Notes under the pieces: model-generated
The model's database searches: none
What the model was told of the DNA's origin: nothing
What the model saw: the letters and a program-made list of their open reading frames with translations, nothing else
Shown: positions 44,474 to 55,453 of the stretch, one piece after another
How the letters are laid out: each line of letters opens with the position of its first letter
Position numbering within the stretch: the first letter of the stretch is position 1
Assembly: GCA_001599815.1 (NCBI GenBank)
Contig: BCIA01000004.1
Location: 126,862-190,861 of the forward strand
From: Furcasterigmium furcatum
Lineage: Eukaryota > Ascomycota > Sordariomycetes > Glomerellales > Plectosphaerellaceae
Direction of reading: 5' to 3'
Length of the DNA stretch: 64,000 bases
Made by a program: the position numbers and the translations under genes

Positions 44474-45508
44474 TTACTGCTTGGCGGCGACGTGGACAAC
44501 GATCTTGCCGAAGGGGGTCTGGCCGTGCTGGCCCTTCAGCTTCTCGTAGGCCTTGGGCACCTCGGCGAACTCGAAGGTCGAGTCGATGATGGTCTTGAGC
44601 TTTCCGTCGCGGATCCAGTCGGAGATCTGCTGGAGGTCGTCATGGTCGTTCTTCACGATGAAGGTCTGGAACTTGCGCTTGCCGCCGCCGAGGAACTTGG
44701 GCAGCAGCAGGGACTGGGAGAGGCGGCGGGCGCCGTCGAGGGTCATGGCGCCGCCGACGTGGACGTACTGGCCCTTGGAGACAAGGAAGGTGTCCGACTC
44801 GGTGTACAGGTCAGGGGGGGAGTTGCCGACGTTGTCGACGCAGAGCTTGTAGACTTGGCCGCCCTCTTTGAGGACCTGGGTGACGTCGGCGGAGGTATAG
44901 TCGATGGTCTCGTCGGCTCCGAGCTCCTTGCAGAGCGCCTGCTTGTCGGAGGAGCAGGACACGGTCACGTAGCAGCCGAGGGCCTTTGCGATCTGGATGC
45001 CAAAGGTGCCGGTGCCTCCCGAGCCGCCGTTGATGAAGATCTTGTCACCCTTCTTGACGTGGGGGCAGATGGTCTGGTAGGCCGTCAGGGCGGCGGTGGG
45101 CGCGCCGGCGGCGACGTCGATGTCGACGGTGGTGGGGACCTTGGCGACGTCGTCGTAGGATGCGACGATGTACTCGGCGAGGGAGCCCTCAGAGCCGGAG
45201 GGCTCGAGACGACCGAGGACGAGGTCGCCGGGCCTGATATCACCAATAGTCTTGCCGACGGCGACGACCTTTCCGCAGAAGTCCATGCCGGCGGTCTTGG
45301 GGAGCTCGATCATGGCGTGGGCGAAGACGCCGAGCTCAGGGACCTTGTAGTCTGCAGGGTTAATGCCGGCGCTGAGGACCTGGATGAAGAGCTGGTCGGT
45401 CTCGAGACCGATGGGAAGTCGGGGAAGGTCATCGACGAGCTTGAGGTTCTTCTCGAAGGGGCCGGGAGTGGCGAACTGCCAGGCCTTCATCTGTTGGCTT
45501 GTCGGCAT
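44474..45508 (-). CDS. MDR-family zinc-free quinone oxidoreductase-like protein
   Basis: Single-exon 344 aa frame. Medium-chain dehydrogenase/reductase fold: a GroES-like N-terminal half (LFIQVLSAGINPADYKVPEL, GMDFCGKVVAVGKTIGDIRPGD, GSLAEYIVA), then a Rossmann half (TALTAYQTI, GDKIFINGGSGGTGTFGIQI AKA, YVTVSCSSDKQALCKELGAD, IDYTSADV). The glycine loop GGSGGTGTFG fits NADPH binding, as in quinone or enone reductases and fungal secondary-metabolism reductases. The structural zinc cysteines of alcohol dehydrogenases are absent. The C-terminus FEFAEVPKAYEKLKGQHGQT is typical. A long gene-free leader lies upstream; the neighbours do not suggest a pathway. Confidence 0.88.
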   Translation of the reverse strand: MPTSQQMKAWQFATPGPFEKNLKLVDDLPRLPIGLETDQLFIQVLSAGINPADYKVPELGVFAHAMIELPKTAGMDFCGKVVAVGKTIGDIRPGDLVLGRLEPSGSEGSLAEYIVASYDDVAKVPTTVDIDVAAGAPTAALTAYQTICPHVKKGDKIFINGGSGGTGTFGIQIAKALGCYVTVSCSSDKQALCKELGADETIDYTSADVTQVLKEGGQVYKLCVDNVGNSPPDLYTESDTFLVSKGQYVHVGGAMTLDGARRLSQSLLLPKFLGGGKRKFQTFIVKNDHDDLQQISDWIRDGKLKTIIDSTFEFAEVPKAYEKLKGQHGQTPFGKIVVHVAAKQ

Positions 45509-47839
45509 GATGGGCGATGTGTGTGATGTGGTTTGTGACTTTTGAGTGTCTGTGGGAGGGAGAGTGAGGGAGAAGAGGGATGACGACGGATGGTGATGGA
45601 CGCAGCGGATGAGGGGTAGTTAAGGTGCTACGTGAGTCAAGAAGGGCAGAGGAAGAAAAAAGATGTGGGTGATGCGGGGGTGGGGACCCTGATATCAGAG
45701 GGTTCAAAAGCTGAGGAGGCGGGCAGGAGAGAAGGGTGGCGGTTCCTGCTGATGTCAAACTTGAGAGCTCGAGAGCTGCTGCTTCGTTTCACTGGGTGTG
45801 GATGAGAAGGAGGCGGCGGCGGGCGAGCTTGGGGGATGGGTGGACGACGAGGCCCTCTTGATAAGGACGAGCGGCAACGCTACTAGGCGCCGCCGCCTGC
45901 TAGCACATGTACGGAACTTGAAGGGTGTATCAAACCAAGGCCGCCTCAGGTCAAGGTCGGGGCAAACCGCGCGAGGAAGCAAGCACCTGGAAAATGAGGT
46001 GGATGGAGGCGGCGGCGTCACCGCCCGAGGTCCCTTCTGGATCTGGACCTGGAGCTTGTAGCTTGGCTGCCGGGAGAGGGGTCGTCCGTCCGAGGGTGCA
46101 GCAGAGCGGGCTGAGGTCATGCACACTACAGATGGTGCAGATGTGAGTTGAGGTCACAGATGCCAGTGGATAGAGAGTGGGTGGATGGATTGGCGGCCTC
46201 CGAGGGATGCATCATTCACTCGCGATACAAGGACCTCCCGTCTGGGCGGGCAGTGGGCGATCGGGGAGTGGATGAGGGGTGGTGACCACATGATGCGGTG
46301 ACGAGATGGATTGGCCTGGCCTGGCCTGCCCTGGGCGAGGGGCGGCTGCTCGCTGTAATGTGACACGGGCTAGGTGCGATGGACGGGACCAGGTAGCTCC
46401 TGAGAGAGGGGCAACTGTGACAGACGAAACTGCGCTGGGCCACTGGCAGGGGCAAGAAAATTTGCGACGAGCCACGCGCCTGATGCAAAGAGTAAGCCGA
46501 ATGGAGCATAGGACGAGGGGCGGGCAGGCCAGGCAGGAGCAAACTCGGGGGCAGGAACTTTCAATTTCGAGCAGTCGCGATGGAGGGGCAAAAACACTGG
46601 ACGAAAAAAAAGGAGGGGCAGCTCTTTTCCCTCCATCCATTTCCCTTCGCTAAAACCGACAATGGAACATCATGTGCAGAGTCAAGGATCCATGGAGCTC
46701 AGATCCCACCTGAACCCCTACGTCACCCTGCAGCAGGGCCGAGCACGACGGCCCAGAGCGGCGATCCGATTTTTACGCCTCATACCCGTTGCTTGACCTT
46801 TTCTCGGGACAAATCGCCTGCGATGGGGTCCACGCTCTCGGCGTCGCAGCCGAATGCCGCGCCAAGACGCCCATCACTCTGCGTCTCGCCGCCTCTGCGG
46901 TCGCTGTGCTCCTGTGTGAATTGACAGATGACAGATGCGCTGCCAGCGGCGACTGACTCCCCGACCGCGCGCCTTATCACGGCCTGCACAGCGGCCCTCA
47001 TCCGGCGGCCGCCCTCGGAGTCGTGGAACCATCCATTCGACTCACGCCGACACGAGGTCGTCTTGGGAGCTGACGTGGACCCTCTGACTGCATATGATCT
47101 TTGTACGTACGAATATGCATCCGCCTGAACAATTCGGTCTGCTGCGGAGCCGGAAGAGAGCGTGCACATAAGAAAATTCTGTTCCGGCGGTTCTGGATCG
47201 CAGGCCGGTGGGTGGGCTGGATGCCGGGCGCCCCATTTCCTTTAGCACTCGGAACGATGGTATCCATCCATCATCCATGGAACTCGAACGCACCCTGAAG
47301 GTCCCAGCCGCCGGTCAGGGCCCGCGTGGATCCGCTCTAGAGAGGCGCCGCCGTCGGGTTCATGAAGAGTTTTGCTCAGGGACTCGCCGCCATTACGAGA
47401 CAATGCAACCGCCGAGCGGCAATGGGCTGGGAGTCATATGTTGTTATTTCGGGACACGGACCCATCCATCAACTCCATCAGTAGGGCAAGGCAGAAGGCA
47501 AGTGCCGAGACAGATTGCGGGCCGGTAGAGACACTACTAAGACAGACCGGAAGAGACGTTGCACACCCCTTTCGCAACCGGCGTCCGTCCTGCCCGGTCT
47601 TGAAGTAAGCTTAAAACTTTACTCCTTGGCTAATGCAACGACAAGCTTACAAATGTTGTCAACAGAGTCATTATATTGTTACCTGAGCGGATGAATGAAG
47701 CTGGACACTCATGCCTCGTGTACTCGTAGATCGTGAAGAGCCTGAATGTGCCCCCAACCAGCATGGTCAATCTCCAAGCCCGCCGATGCCTGCGCTGCCA
47801 TCTCACACCGCCACCACAAGCCCGCCTCCACCGGCCAGA
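45509..47839. other. 2.3-kb gene-free region
   Basis: Upstream of the oxidoreductase and downstream of the kelch gene. A few GGCCT repeats lie at 46313-46330. Frames near 46212-46653 and 45798-46061 are G/A- and C/T-skewed and look random. No RNA gene is recognised. Confidence 0.45.
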
Positions 47840-50735
47840 TCAGTGCTGCTCGTTGCCACCGTCTTCCATGCCGTTGACCACGCGCAGCGCTCGCCTCGGC
47901 CCCATGACAACAGAGAAGAAGCTCGGCTCCTGGCCCTCCAGAAGCTGCTCCGTGCTGGAGACGCTGCCCTGGTCTGTGTCCCGGCTCCTCTCGCCGCCCG
48001 TATACCCGCTACGCACATCCTCGCTCCGACGCATGGGCCCGGCAACAACCCCGCTGCCGCTGCCGGCCACCGTGCCGGAGCCGGAGCTCGGCGATGGCCC
48101 GTCCATGGTCCACTTGGGCTCCGCGCCCGCCCCGACCCAGCCGAACGACTCATTGCTCCCGGCGCTGTTATCCCGTCGGTGCTTCGATTCGCGCTCGCTG
48201 TCGCGGGTGCGGCGACGGCCCAGGAGCCCGCCCAGCAGCCCGACCGCGCCGAGGGACGGGTGGCTTGCGCCTGAGTACCGGTTCGCGATGGCCAGATGGC
48301 GCTTGTAGGCCGCGACCTGGCGCCGGTATAGCCAGACGCAGAAGGCGAGGTACGCTGCGACAACGCCTAGTAGACCAGCGATGACGCCAGCGGCGATGAG
48401 GCCGGGGCTGGTCTCGCCGCCGCTGCTGTCTTCGGAAGCGTCGTTGTCGCTCCCGCCCGGATCTCCACCGCCGCCGCCTCCTGTGACCCCGGGCGCTGGC
48501 TGGGTAACCGTGGCCGTCGCTCCGCTCTCCGTGATCGTGAACACTGGCGGCGTGCCGGTTGCGAAAGGGCCGCCGGTCGCAGGCCCGCTCTCCGGCGTCG
48601 AGACGGTCGCGCCGCCGTTTTCGTTGCCGCCGATGACATCCTGCACCGGGCGGGGGACCTGGTAGCCCCATGATCCGGCGAGGACCGAGTTACCCGGACT
48701 GTGATCCGGATCGTGGTCGCCCGCGACGAACCTGTCCGACCAGCGGAGGGAGGTGGCGTTGAAGACGTAGATGCCGGGAGAATCGCACTCGATGTCGTCG
48801 CCGACGTAGCCACCGACTAGAATGAGCTGTCCGTCGCGCATCGTGCACGTGTGCCCTGCTCTCGGGGAGGGGACGTTGCCGTCGCCATCGTCGTCGACGC
48901 GAACCCAGTGGAACGCGGGAATCGTCAGGATGTACATGTCGTTATACTGAGTTTGGTTTCCCTGGAGGCAGGTCAGTGGTGTTTGCTTGGTGATGATGAC
49001 CATATCGACTTACAAATGGCAGGTCCTGGCCCCCGAAGAGATAGATCTGGAAGCTGGAAGCATCCGGGGCACTGGCAATGACAGCGCAGGGGTTGACACG
49101 GTTCGGGGGCTTATCGCCCGTCGTTTCCTGATGGTACCATTCCGACGACTCGATGTCAAAGACGTCCAAAGTCTCCATGTTCTCCGTCAGATTCTGGTCG
49201 GCGCCGCCCCCGAGGCCGATGAGAACGCCTCTCTTGCCCCATCCGGGGACGAATATCAAGACCGCATCGGCGCGCTCGGGGAATTCTTCGCTGTCTTGCT
49301 GAGTTCCCCCTTCGGTGATGTTCCGATACGCGCCACCTTCGCCAGCGCCCGCATCTCGAAGGGCTTCGACGCCATTGTTGCCGTAACCTGGGTGCGTCCA
49401 CTCGAGAAGGCTGCTGAGGTACAGTCTGGGTACGTGGATCGACCACCCTGGAGTCGTCGCGACATCGAGATGTCCGCCGAAGTACCAGCTCAAGCCGAGT
49501 TCAGGAACCGACAGACCAGCTCCCTCCGCTGCTCGTTGAATGGGAATGCCACTGTCCGTGGAGTAGTTTCCCGCTGACGTCTCCGGATCTCTGAAGCTCG
49601 TCCATTCCTCATTGTAAATGTTGTAGCGCCAGAGCGCCATCTCATCTGGTGTCGCGTATTCCTGCGGCCCGCCATCGTTGTCTGCGAACTGTCCGCCGTA
49701 GAGGTACAGGTTGTTGTAGTCCTGCCACAGGTATCCGAGTGACACGGCCGGAGGTCCGTCGGGGATCTCCAGACCAGTCAGCTGCGGCTCATCGATGTCC
49801 CAAGAGCTCTGAAGATCCAAAGCGAGGAAGTAATTGTCTGTATGCAAGTTAGATCTGCTGCACGGGAGGATGCCTCATCTTCTCTCGGGTACTCACTCCA
49901 AGTGTTGAGCTCTTGATCTCCTGACGTCTTGGCTTGGCCTCCGTAGATGTAGAGCGTGCCGTTGAGTTGGGCGACTGCAAAAATTCCTTTAGAATGCGTT
50001 TCCTACGTATATGGCGACGTACTGACCTTGATGAGCCCACCGAGTGCAGACATCCGTCCTGCTTTGCTCCCTGATGCGTATCAAACCGGCGTCCGCGACG
50101 CCGGGATCCAGCTTGCCTCCTCCATTACGGTAACCGATTCCCGGGAAAACGAGAGCGACGATCAGAGCCAGCATCGTCACGCGATGCACACCCGACATGG
50201 CTGGCGATGGACTGCTGACTGATGTTTTGATTTTGGGTCTCCGAGGGCTGAGCTTGGAATACCACGGAGTCTTGTTGCCCTCGGCGGCGGAGTCAGTCGC
50301 CTCCGTCGGGTTCGATGCCTGGCACTCGTCCTGTGTAGAGTGCCGCTTCGTCTCGTGTTCATGATCGTTTCTTTCAGAATTTCGGTCTCCATCATCGTCG
50401 TGCTCGTGGTCCGATGCCGATCCGCGAGTGCTTTCGAGGTCCTTCTCACTGTTGCCCGCCCGGCTGCCTGCATGTTGAGTCGGGTTCTCTGACGAGCCAT
50501 CATCGCTCGCGTCATCCTCCAATCCCACCTCCCTGAATACCGACTTCCTCCCCTTCTTGATGTTTCCGACCATGGGGAACGGCAGCGGTCGAAGGACGAA
50601 ATCGTCGTGCAGCCGGTCAGAGGTGAGTCGCGAGTTGAACGTTGGTCTGGTAATCTCAAACCCTTTGGTTGACAGGTGTCTCGAACTTGTGTTTTTGGTG
50701 GATTGTTCACCTAGAGAAAACTCGGTCGCGGGCAT
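47840..50735 (-). CDS. two-pass membrane protein with external kelch repeats
   Basis: Predicted 910 aa, exons 50735-50027, 49974-49897, 49837-49014 and 48961-47840; all junctions are in phase. The start chosen is MPATEFSLGEQST, since sequence upstream of it in the same frame looks random. Residues 1-180 are cytosolic and charged (GNIKKGRKSVFREVGLEDD). A signal-anchor span VTMLALIVALVFPGIGY lies near 190-210. Kelch-type blades follow: NGTLYIYGGQAKT, NNLYLYGGQFADN, LSWYFGGHL, KRGVLIGLGGGA, FQIYLFGGQDL, GQLILVGGYVGDD. A Ser/Gly/Pro linker precedes the second span LIAAGVIAGLLGVVAAYLAFC, then a basic Ser-rich tail. The blade count (about 6) suits one propeller on the outside or in the lumen. Fungal members are uncharacterised wall or cell-shape proteins (inferred). 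Confidence 0.8.
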
Positions 50736-52219
50736 GGTAGCGAGGGTGTGCTGCACTGCAGCACGGAGGACACCCTCGTGACGTCGATCGCAGCGTTCCC
50801 GGTTTGCATTGGGTGCAGGGTTATCAGTGAAGGCGACTGGACCCCTGGCAACGTGGTGGCGACGTTGGCCTTCAGATGGGGACGGAGGTGCAGATAACTT
50901 GATATGCTTTTCTGAGATACGAGAAAAGGTGGAAGTCCAGATAACTGATTGCAATGGAGAATGATGGAAATGGTTGAGATCCGAGGGACGGGGACGACGT
51001 TCATCTGATTCGGAGGGCTTGCTCCAGCCAGGATGATCATTCTGCCAAGTACGTGTCGTAGGTACGAGTAATTCGATACTTGCTATAGCGCAGGGTCCAG
51101 CGATCAACTGACCACAGAACCGCCTACAAGGCATCGTCCTCGGCTTCCAGAGCCAGTGTCCTCGATCTTGGGGGACATTGGTACATTGGCCTGCCAGCTC
51201 ACGCCGTGCAAACTGGTTGCCAGGGACCTCTGCCAATCATGAAATCATAATGCGACCTCCATCATCATGGTGCCAAGGGGCCAACGGCCTGGGAGGCGGG
51301 GCCGCTGCAGCTCCCCAGACTTAGCGCCTCGGCGACCCTTTGCCCCGGTCCAACTGGAGCAATCCAGGAACAGCTTGGAGGGCAGAAGGCCATGGTGATT
51401 GGCTTCCCAGTACAGGGGTGCGCTCTGGGGACGTCAAGCGATGACTTCACAGACGACTGCGACGGGCTGCCCAGGACGGAACCTGATCCAGGAGCAGGAG
51501 GTCCCCGCGTGGCAAAAGTTAGCCTTAACCTGATAACCATGCCTGGGGCCACTGTTTAGTCCAAAGGAGAGACTGGGTTGACTGGTCTTGTTGAAAGAAA
51601 CCATGATCCAATATGGTAGTCTGTTTACATCCAATCGTGGAACAGCTCAAGGCAGGTGAGTAGTGTAGAATGTGACGTCACCAACTTCTCGTCTGGAGCA
51701 GGTCAGCTTTCGTCGTCGGAATGGAGGCTGTATAATTACCTACCTATCTTTGATAAGGAGACACAGATCCCGTGCAAATGTTCCGCTCGTAGGTCACGTG
51801 ATATTCGGGTCGGCGGATGACGCCGGATCAGCCCGGTGCCCCAAGCACGGGCCTAGACACCTGTGCGGCGAATCAAGTTGACTTCTCACGATGACTTTAT
51901 GGCTTTCTGATTAAATAATGACTGGAAACCGATGACTTGCCTGCCTGGAACTCTGCTATCGCGAGATTCTCGACTCTTGTCAAAGAGAGCGCCCCCGTGC
52001 TCTGACCATCTCCACTTCTAGATATCACATAGCACGGGGAGGGAAACCGAGAACGAGGGAACTTTTAGCGTTCATCCCCCCCGCATTATGCTTTGACTCG
52101 CGCTTTAAACCCGGTGCCACCCCGATCCCAATCTCCTTCCTCCTGCATCGGATGTCATCCCGATACATTCGGTTTCTCTCCCTTCCACAGCGCTGCAAGG
52201 ACTTGGCCAGAATACTACC
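50736..52219. other. divergent promoter: kelch gene / regulator A
   Basis: 1.5 kb. At 51811-51825 there is an inverted repeat CGGCG-GATGA-CGCCG (perfect 5-bp arms, 5-bp spacer), which contains CGG-N9-CCG and CGG-N6-CCG spacings, about 400 bp before regulator A. Short Zn2Cys6-like sites in its own promoter would allow autoregulation. No separate gene is recognised. Confidence 0.45.
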
Positions 52220-54713
52220 ATGCCGCAGGACCGCCGAAAGCCCAGGAGAACCGCCAATGCGTAAGTTCCATGTTGTGCATTACTTCGAGCGTGGATCCCA
52301 GGGCTGACCAGTCCCGAAAGTTGTGTTACGTGTCGCCAGAGCAAGGTCAAATGCTCCGGCGAACAGCCATGTTCCTACTGCAACCGCCGTGGCATAAACT
52401 GCGTGTTCACAGATAGCCATCACAAGGTTGTCGTCTCTGAAAGGTCTGAGTCTCTTGTAGAAGTCGTCTAGTCGTCTAATAGAGCATCATTAACAGCCGC
52501 TGCTCGTCTAGATACCTTGAAGAATTACGACAGCGAGCCCAGATGCCGTTGTCGAATGGCTCGCCACTTCCTCCGGCGGTGACGCCAAAAAGCCAGACCA
52601 ATGAATCTCTGGCTGAGCATAGCAATGCCGGGTCAGAGCCAGATCCCAACCTGGGCTGTAAGTGGCATCAAAGCGGACCTGAAACATCGCGGGCTGACTC
52701 CTCTAGTTGGGCTGGAAAACCCCCGGGTCAATCAGACAAAGTCCAGCACCGATTCTTCCAAAGGATGGAGAGACCCATTTTCTGGGCCGTCTAAGACTAT
52801 TAAAAATCCTCTTAAAGATGGACGAAAATGGCGTGAGTGTCCCTCGCCTCGATTTGCACCCCCCGAGACTGACGGGCCGAAACCAAGTCTGGCTGGCCCT
52901 ATGGTCTACCTGGTCATTCACTGTTCGACTTTCAGTCATGATGGCGGAAAGCCTTTACGGTCCAGGTCAAGACATTGCATCGGTAGTCCCAGTCCAGTGC
53001 TATCCTATGAAATGGGACAGGGTGCCAGAAGAACAGCCTCCGGATATCACTGCTTTGCCGTCTTTTGAACACGCCAGCTTCCTGTATAGCACGGCAAAAT
53101 TTCATCTCGGCCAGCACTACAGATTTCTCGAGGATGAGTCCTTCATGTCGCACATGGCTGACTTCTACCATGGCGATCCGCAATCCAAGGCGTCGAAATG
53201 CCGCATGTGGTTCGCCCAGTTCTTGATCGTGCTGGCCTTTGGAACAGGCTTCATCTCCCAGTCCCGAAATCCATCAGAGCCTCCGGGGAAGCGATATTTC
53301 ATCCGAGCCATGGCTTTGATGCCAGACCACGGTACCATCTGGATGCACTCCCTTCAGGGCATCGAAACATTCGCTCTCGCTGCCCTCTACCTGTACTCTG
53401 TCGACCAAAGAGAGGCTGCCGTCCTTCAGGTTAGTGCCTTTCTTCCCCTTTCCAACCTCTACTCAAATCGACTAATGCGGCTCTCCGACAGATTGGTCAA
53501 GCTGTGCGTTTAGCTCAGATGGAGGGATTACATACCCGGCTCCCCGAGTCAGAACTCGGGGAAAGCCTATCAAAACGGTGCCGTAGCCTTTGGGGGAGTC
53601 TTTGGATCATGGACCGGCACCTGTCCACTTCAACAGGCTTACCCTTGACGACTCCAGACTCGGGTGCCCCTCCCTGGACAGCTGTAGGAATTCCTCATCC
53701 AGATGAGGACATTATACTTGGCCTCCAAGGAAAGCTGTCTAACCTGATGTGGGTGATTCTGGAAAGTATGTAAAGGAACAGCAAATCACTTCTTGTTTCG
53801 AGGCTAATACGTATTTGCAGCACTTTACAAGGCCGAGCCGAGTGAAATAGCATCATTCCTTGAGAGCACGCGATCAATTCTGCAATCGTTGGCAGGCCAC
53901 GCCAAAGAAATTGAACACTTCATGACCGTCAGATTTGGAAACCTGGTCCATACCATGCCCAAGGGCACGCGCCATATCACGCTACTGTACCATCAGTGTG
54001 TCGTTAGGGCAACCCGACCACTTCTTCTATGGGCTTTGAGGGAGCGACTGGACAATCTCGGCAAGGGCCAGGAAGATCTGAGCACTTTCAACAGCTTCCT
54101 CGCCTTGACGACGACACTCATCATGACAGGGATCAGGTCTGCGGAGAAAACTCTGCACATTTTATCAAGCGAAGAGACTTTATTGGAAACCTTCCTGCCG
54201 TTCGACCTCGAGTTCACTCATGAGGCAACCTTACATCTGCTCATGGCACGAGCCATGTTTCCCACGGCTGTCAATGAACAGGACTACATCCAACACGCGC
54301 ACACAATCGTCAACGAGATGATCAGCAAGGGCAATCGAATTGCCCAGGCGCGAAAGACAGAGCTCCTCCGACTCGAGAGTCTCCTCGAGGAATTCGTGAC
54401 ACGGTCCAATCGACATGGTCTCCAGGTGTTCGATTTGTCGTGTCCAGAGGTGTGGGAACCTTTGGAGGACGGCTGCGCTGCCATCCCCCAAAACTCTTCG
54501 CAAGCGGCAACTGGGGCGGGAGCACTCGCGGCTATGAATCTACAACCCAACTTCTTCATGCAGCCGGCGGAGCAAGGACAGGATCACATCGGCTACTCCT
54601 TCATGGAGGATGTTGGAATATCTTCGGATGCATTCTTGGCCATCGTCAACCAGATGAGTAACGTTGAGGAATTGGCCCAAGATTGGACAGGATTCTCTAC
54701 AAATCAGAATTGA
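52220..54713 (+). CDS. Zn(II)2Cys6 transcription factor, regulator A
   Basis: Predicted 719 aa from seven exons: 52220-52260, 52321-52443, 52497-52657, 52707-52832, 52888-53429, 53492-53765 and 53821-54713. All junctions keep frame. The zinc cluster covers residues about 15-43, CVTCRQSKVKC then CSYC and C (C-x2-C-x6-C-x5-C-x2-C-x6-C), followed by a linker and the start YLEELRQRAQ of a short coiled coil. The middle region has TAKFHLGQHYRFLED, CRSLWGSLWIMDRHLSTSTG and FGNLVHTMPKGTRHITLLYH. The C-terminus FMEDVGISSDAFLAIVNQMS looks like an activation motif. The gene at 59113-61848 is a paralogue across the whole length. It lies just upstream of oxygenase A on the same strand and probably controls the oxygenases. 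Confidence 0.9.
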
Positions 54714-54883
54714 AATTACTGGATTGTACAGAAAAGGAACTTGCCATGTTATTCTAACATGGTTCGCACATTACCTAGTCGACAATTACGCGTACCTTTG
54801 ATGAGTTCGAGTTCCCATCGTCGGGATCACAGATCTGCGAGATCCCAAGATTTGCCAGTCAAATCGTATGATGGAGCTCGGTT

Positions 54884-54898
54884 CGGCAGCAGGAACCG
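54884..54898. promoter_or_regulatory. CGG-N9-CCG inverted repeat
   Basis: CGG at 54884-54886 and CCG at 54896-54898 flank nine bases. The same spacing recurs at 55000-55014. Such inverted CGG triplets are typical targets of dimeric Zn2Cys6 proteins. Two regulators of that type are encoded nearby. Inferred, not shown. Confidence 0.35.
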
Positions 54899-55041
54899 AC
54901 AAGCCTACTGTAGCCAAGGCTCACATGCGCTGATAAGGGATGATTCATTGGACGAGACTGCTCGTACTTGTCAGCCAGGATATGCCGAGAGGCGCTACTC
55001 GGGATCCCTTTCCGAAACTACCTACATTAACCAAGATGAAT

Positions 55042-55058
55042 CGTCGGGAAATCCGACG
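55042..55058. promoter_or_regulatory. palindrome with TCGG-N5-CCGA core
   Basis: CGTCGG-GAAAT-CCGACG is a perfect inverted repeat with 6-bp arms and a 5-bp spacer. The core TCGG-N5-CCGA also occurs at 57091-57103 before oxygenase B. It lies about 400 bp upstream of oxygenase A. Best candidate binding site for the paired regulators. Confidence 0.45.
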
Positions 55059-55316
55059 CGTGATAGCCCCATGGGATATCGTGGCGGGTCCAGTCCCCCA
55101 AAGATATTCCACACTCCCCAGATCCCCAGGCACGAGCCACGATAACGTTGATGATGCCTCTGCCATGACACACTCCTCCGAGGCCCACAAACCCGAGATG
55201 GGCAGTCACATGGACCGATCTCATGGAATCGAGACTCGATGGACCGGAAGCGCATGGCCTGGAAGGTTTCAACGAAACATGAACCGAAAGAGGGGAGCTG
55301 CACACATTTTACGAGC

Positions 55317-55322
55317 TATAAG
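55317..55322 (+). promoter_or_regulatory. TATA box of oxygenase A
   Basis: TATAAG lies 137 bp upstream of the oxygenase A ATG, close to the equivalent spacing for oxygenase B. Confidence 0.45.
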
Positions 55323-55453
55323 ACATCGGTCTCTATGATTCTTAGTTCCTGTGATGAGGAACTGAGCTCGCAATAATCTGGCAAGACAATTCGACCGCCC
55401 CATTCCCGCCAAAACAACCCGTTCACCGCCCAAACAACCCCGGATCACTCACC

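Larger units (their letters stand above)
54714..55453. promoter_or_regulatory. oxygenase A promoter region
   Basis: 740 bp. It holds three inverted CGG/CCG pairs: CGG-N9-CCG at 54884-54898, CGG-N9-CCG at 55000-55014, and a perfect palindrome at 55042-55058. A TATAAG box lies at 55317-55322. No gene is recognised. Confidence 0.5.

Noticed and set aside
44399..45526. 375-codon plus-strand frame opposite the oxidoreductase
   Set aside because: Antisense shadow of a clear MDR enzyme caused by strong third-position GC bias.
50736..51236. N-terminal extension of the kelch protein frame up to 51236
   Set aside because: The added residues have no conserved feature and lie in promoter-like sequence; MPATEF at 50735 is a better start.
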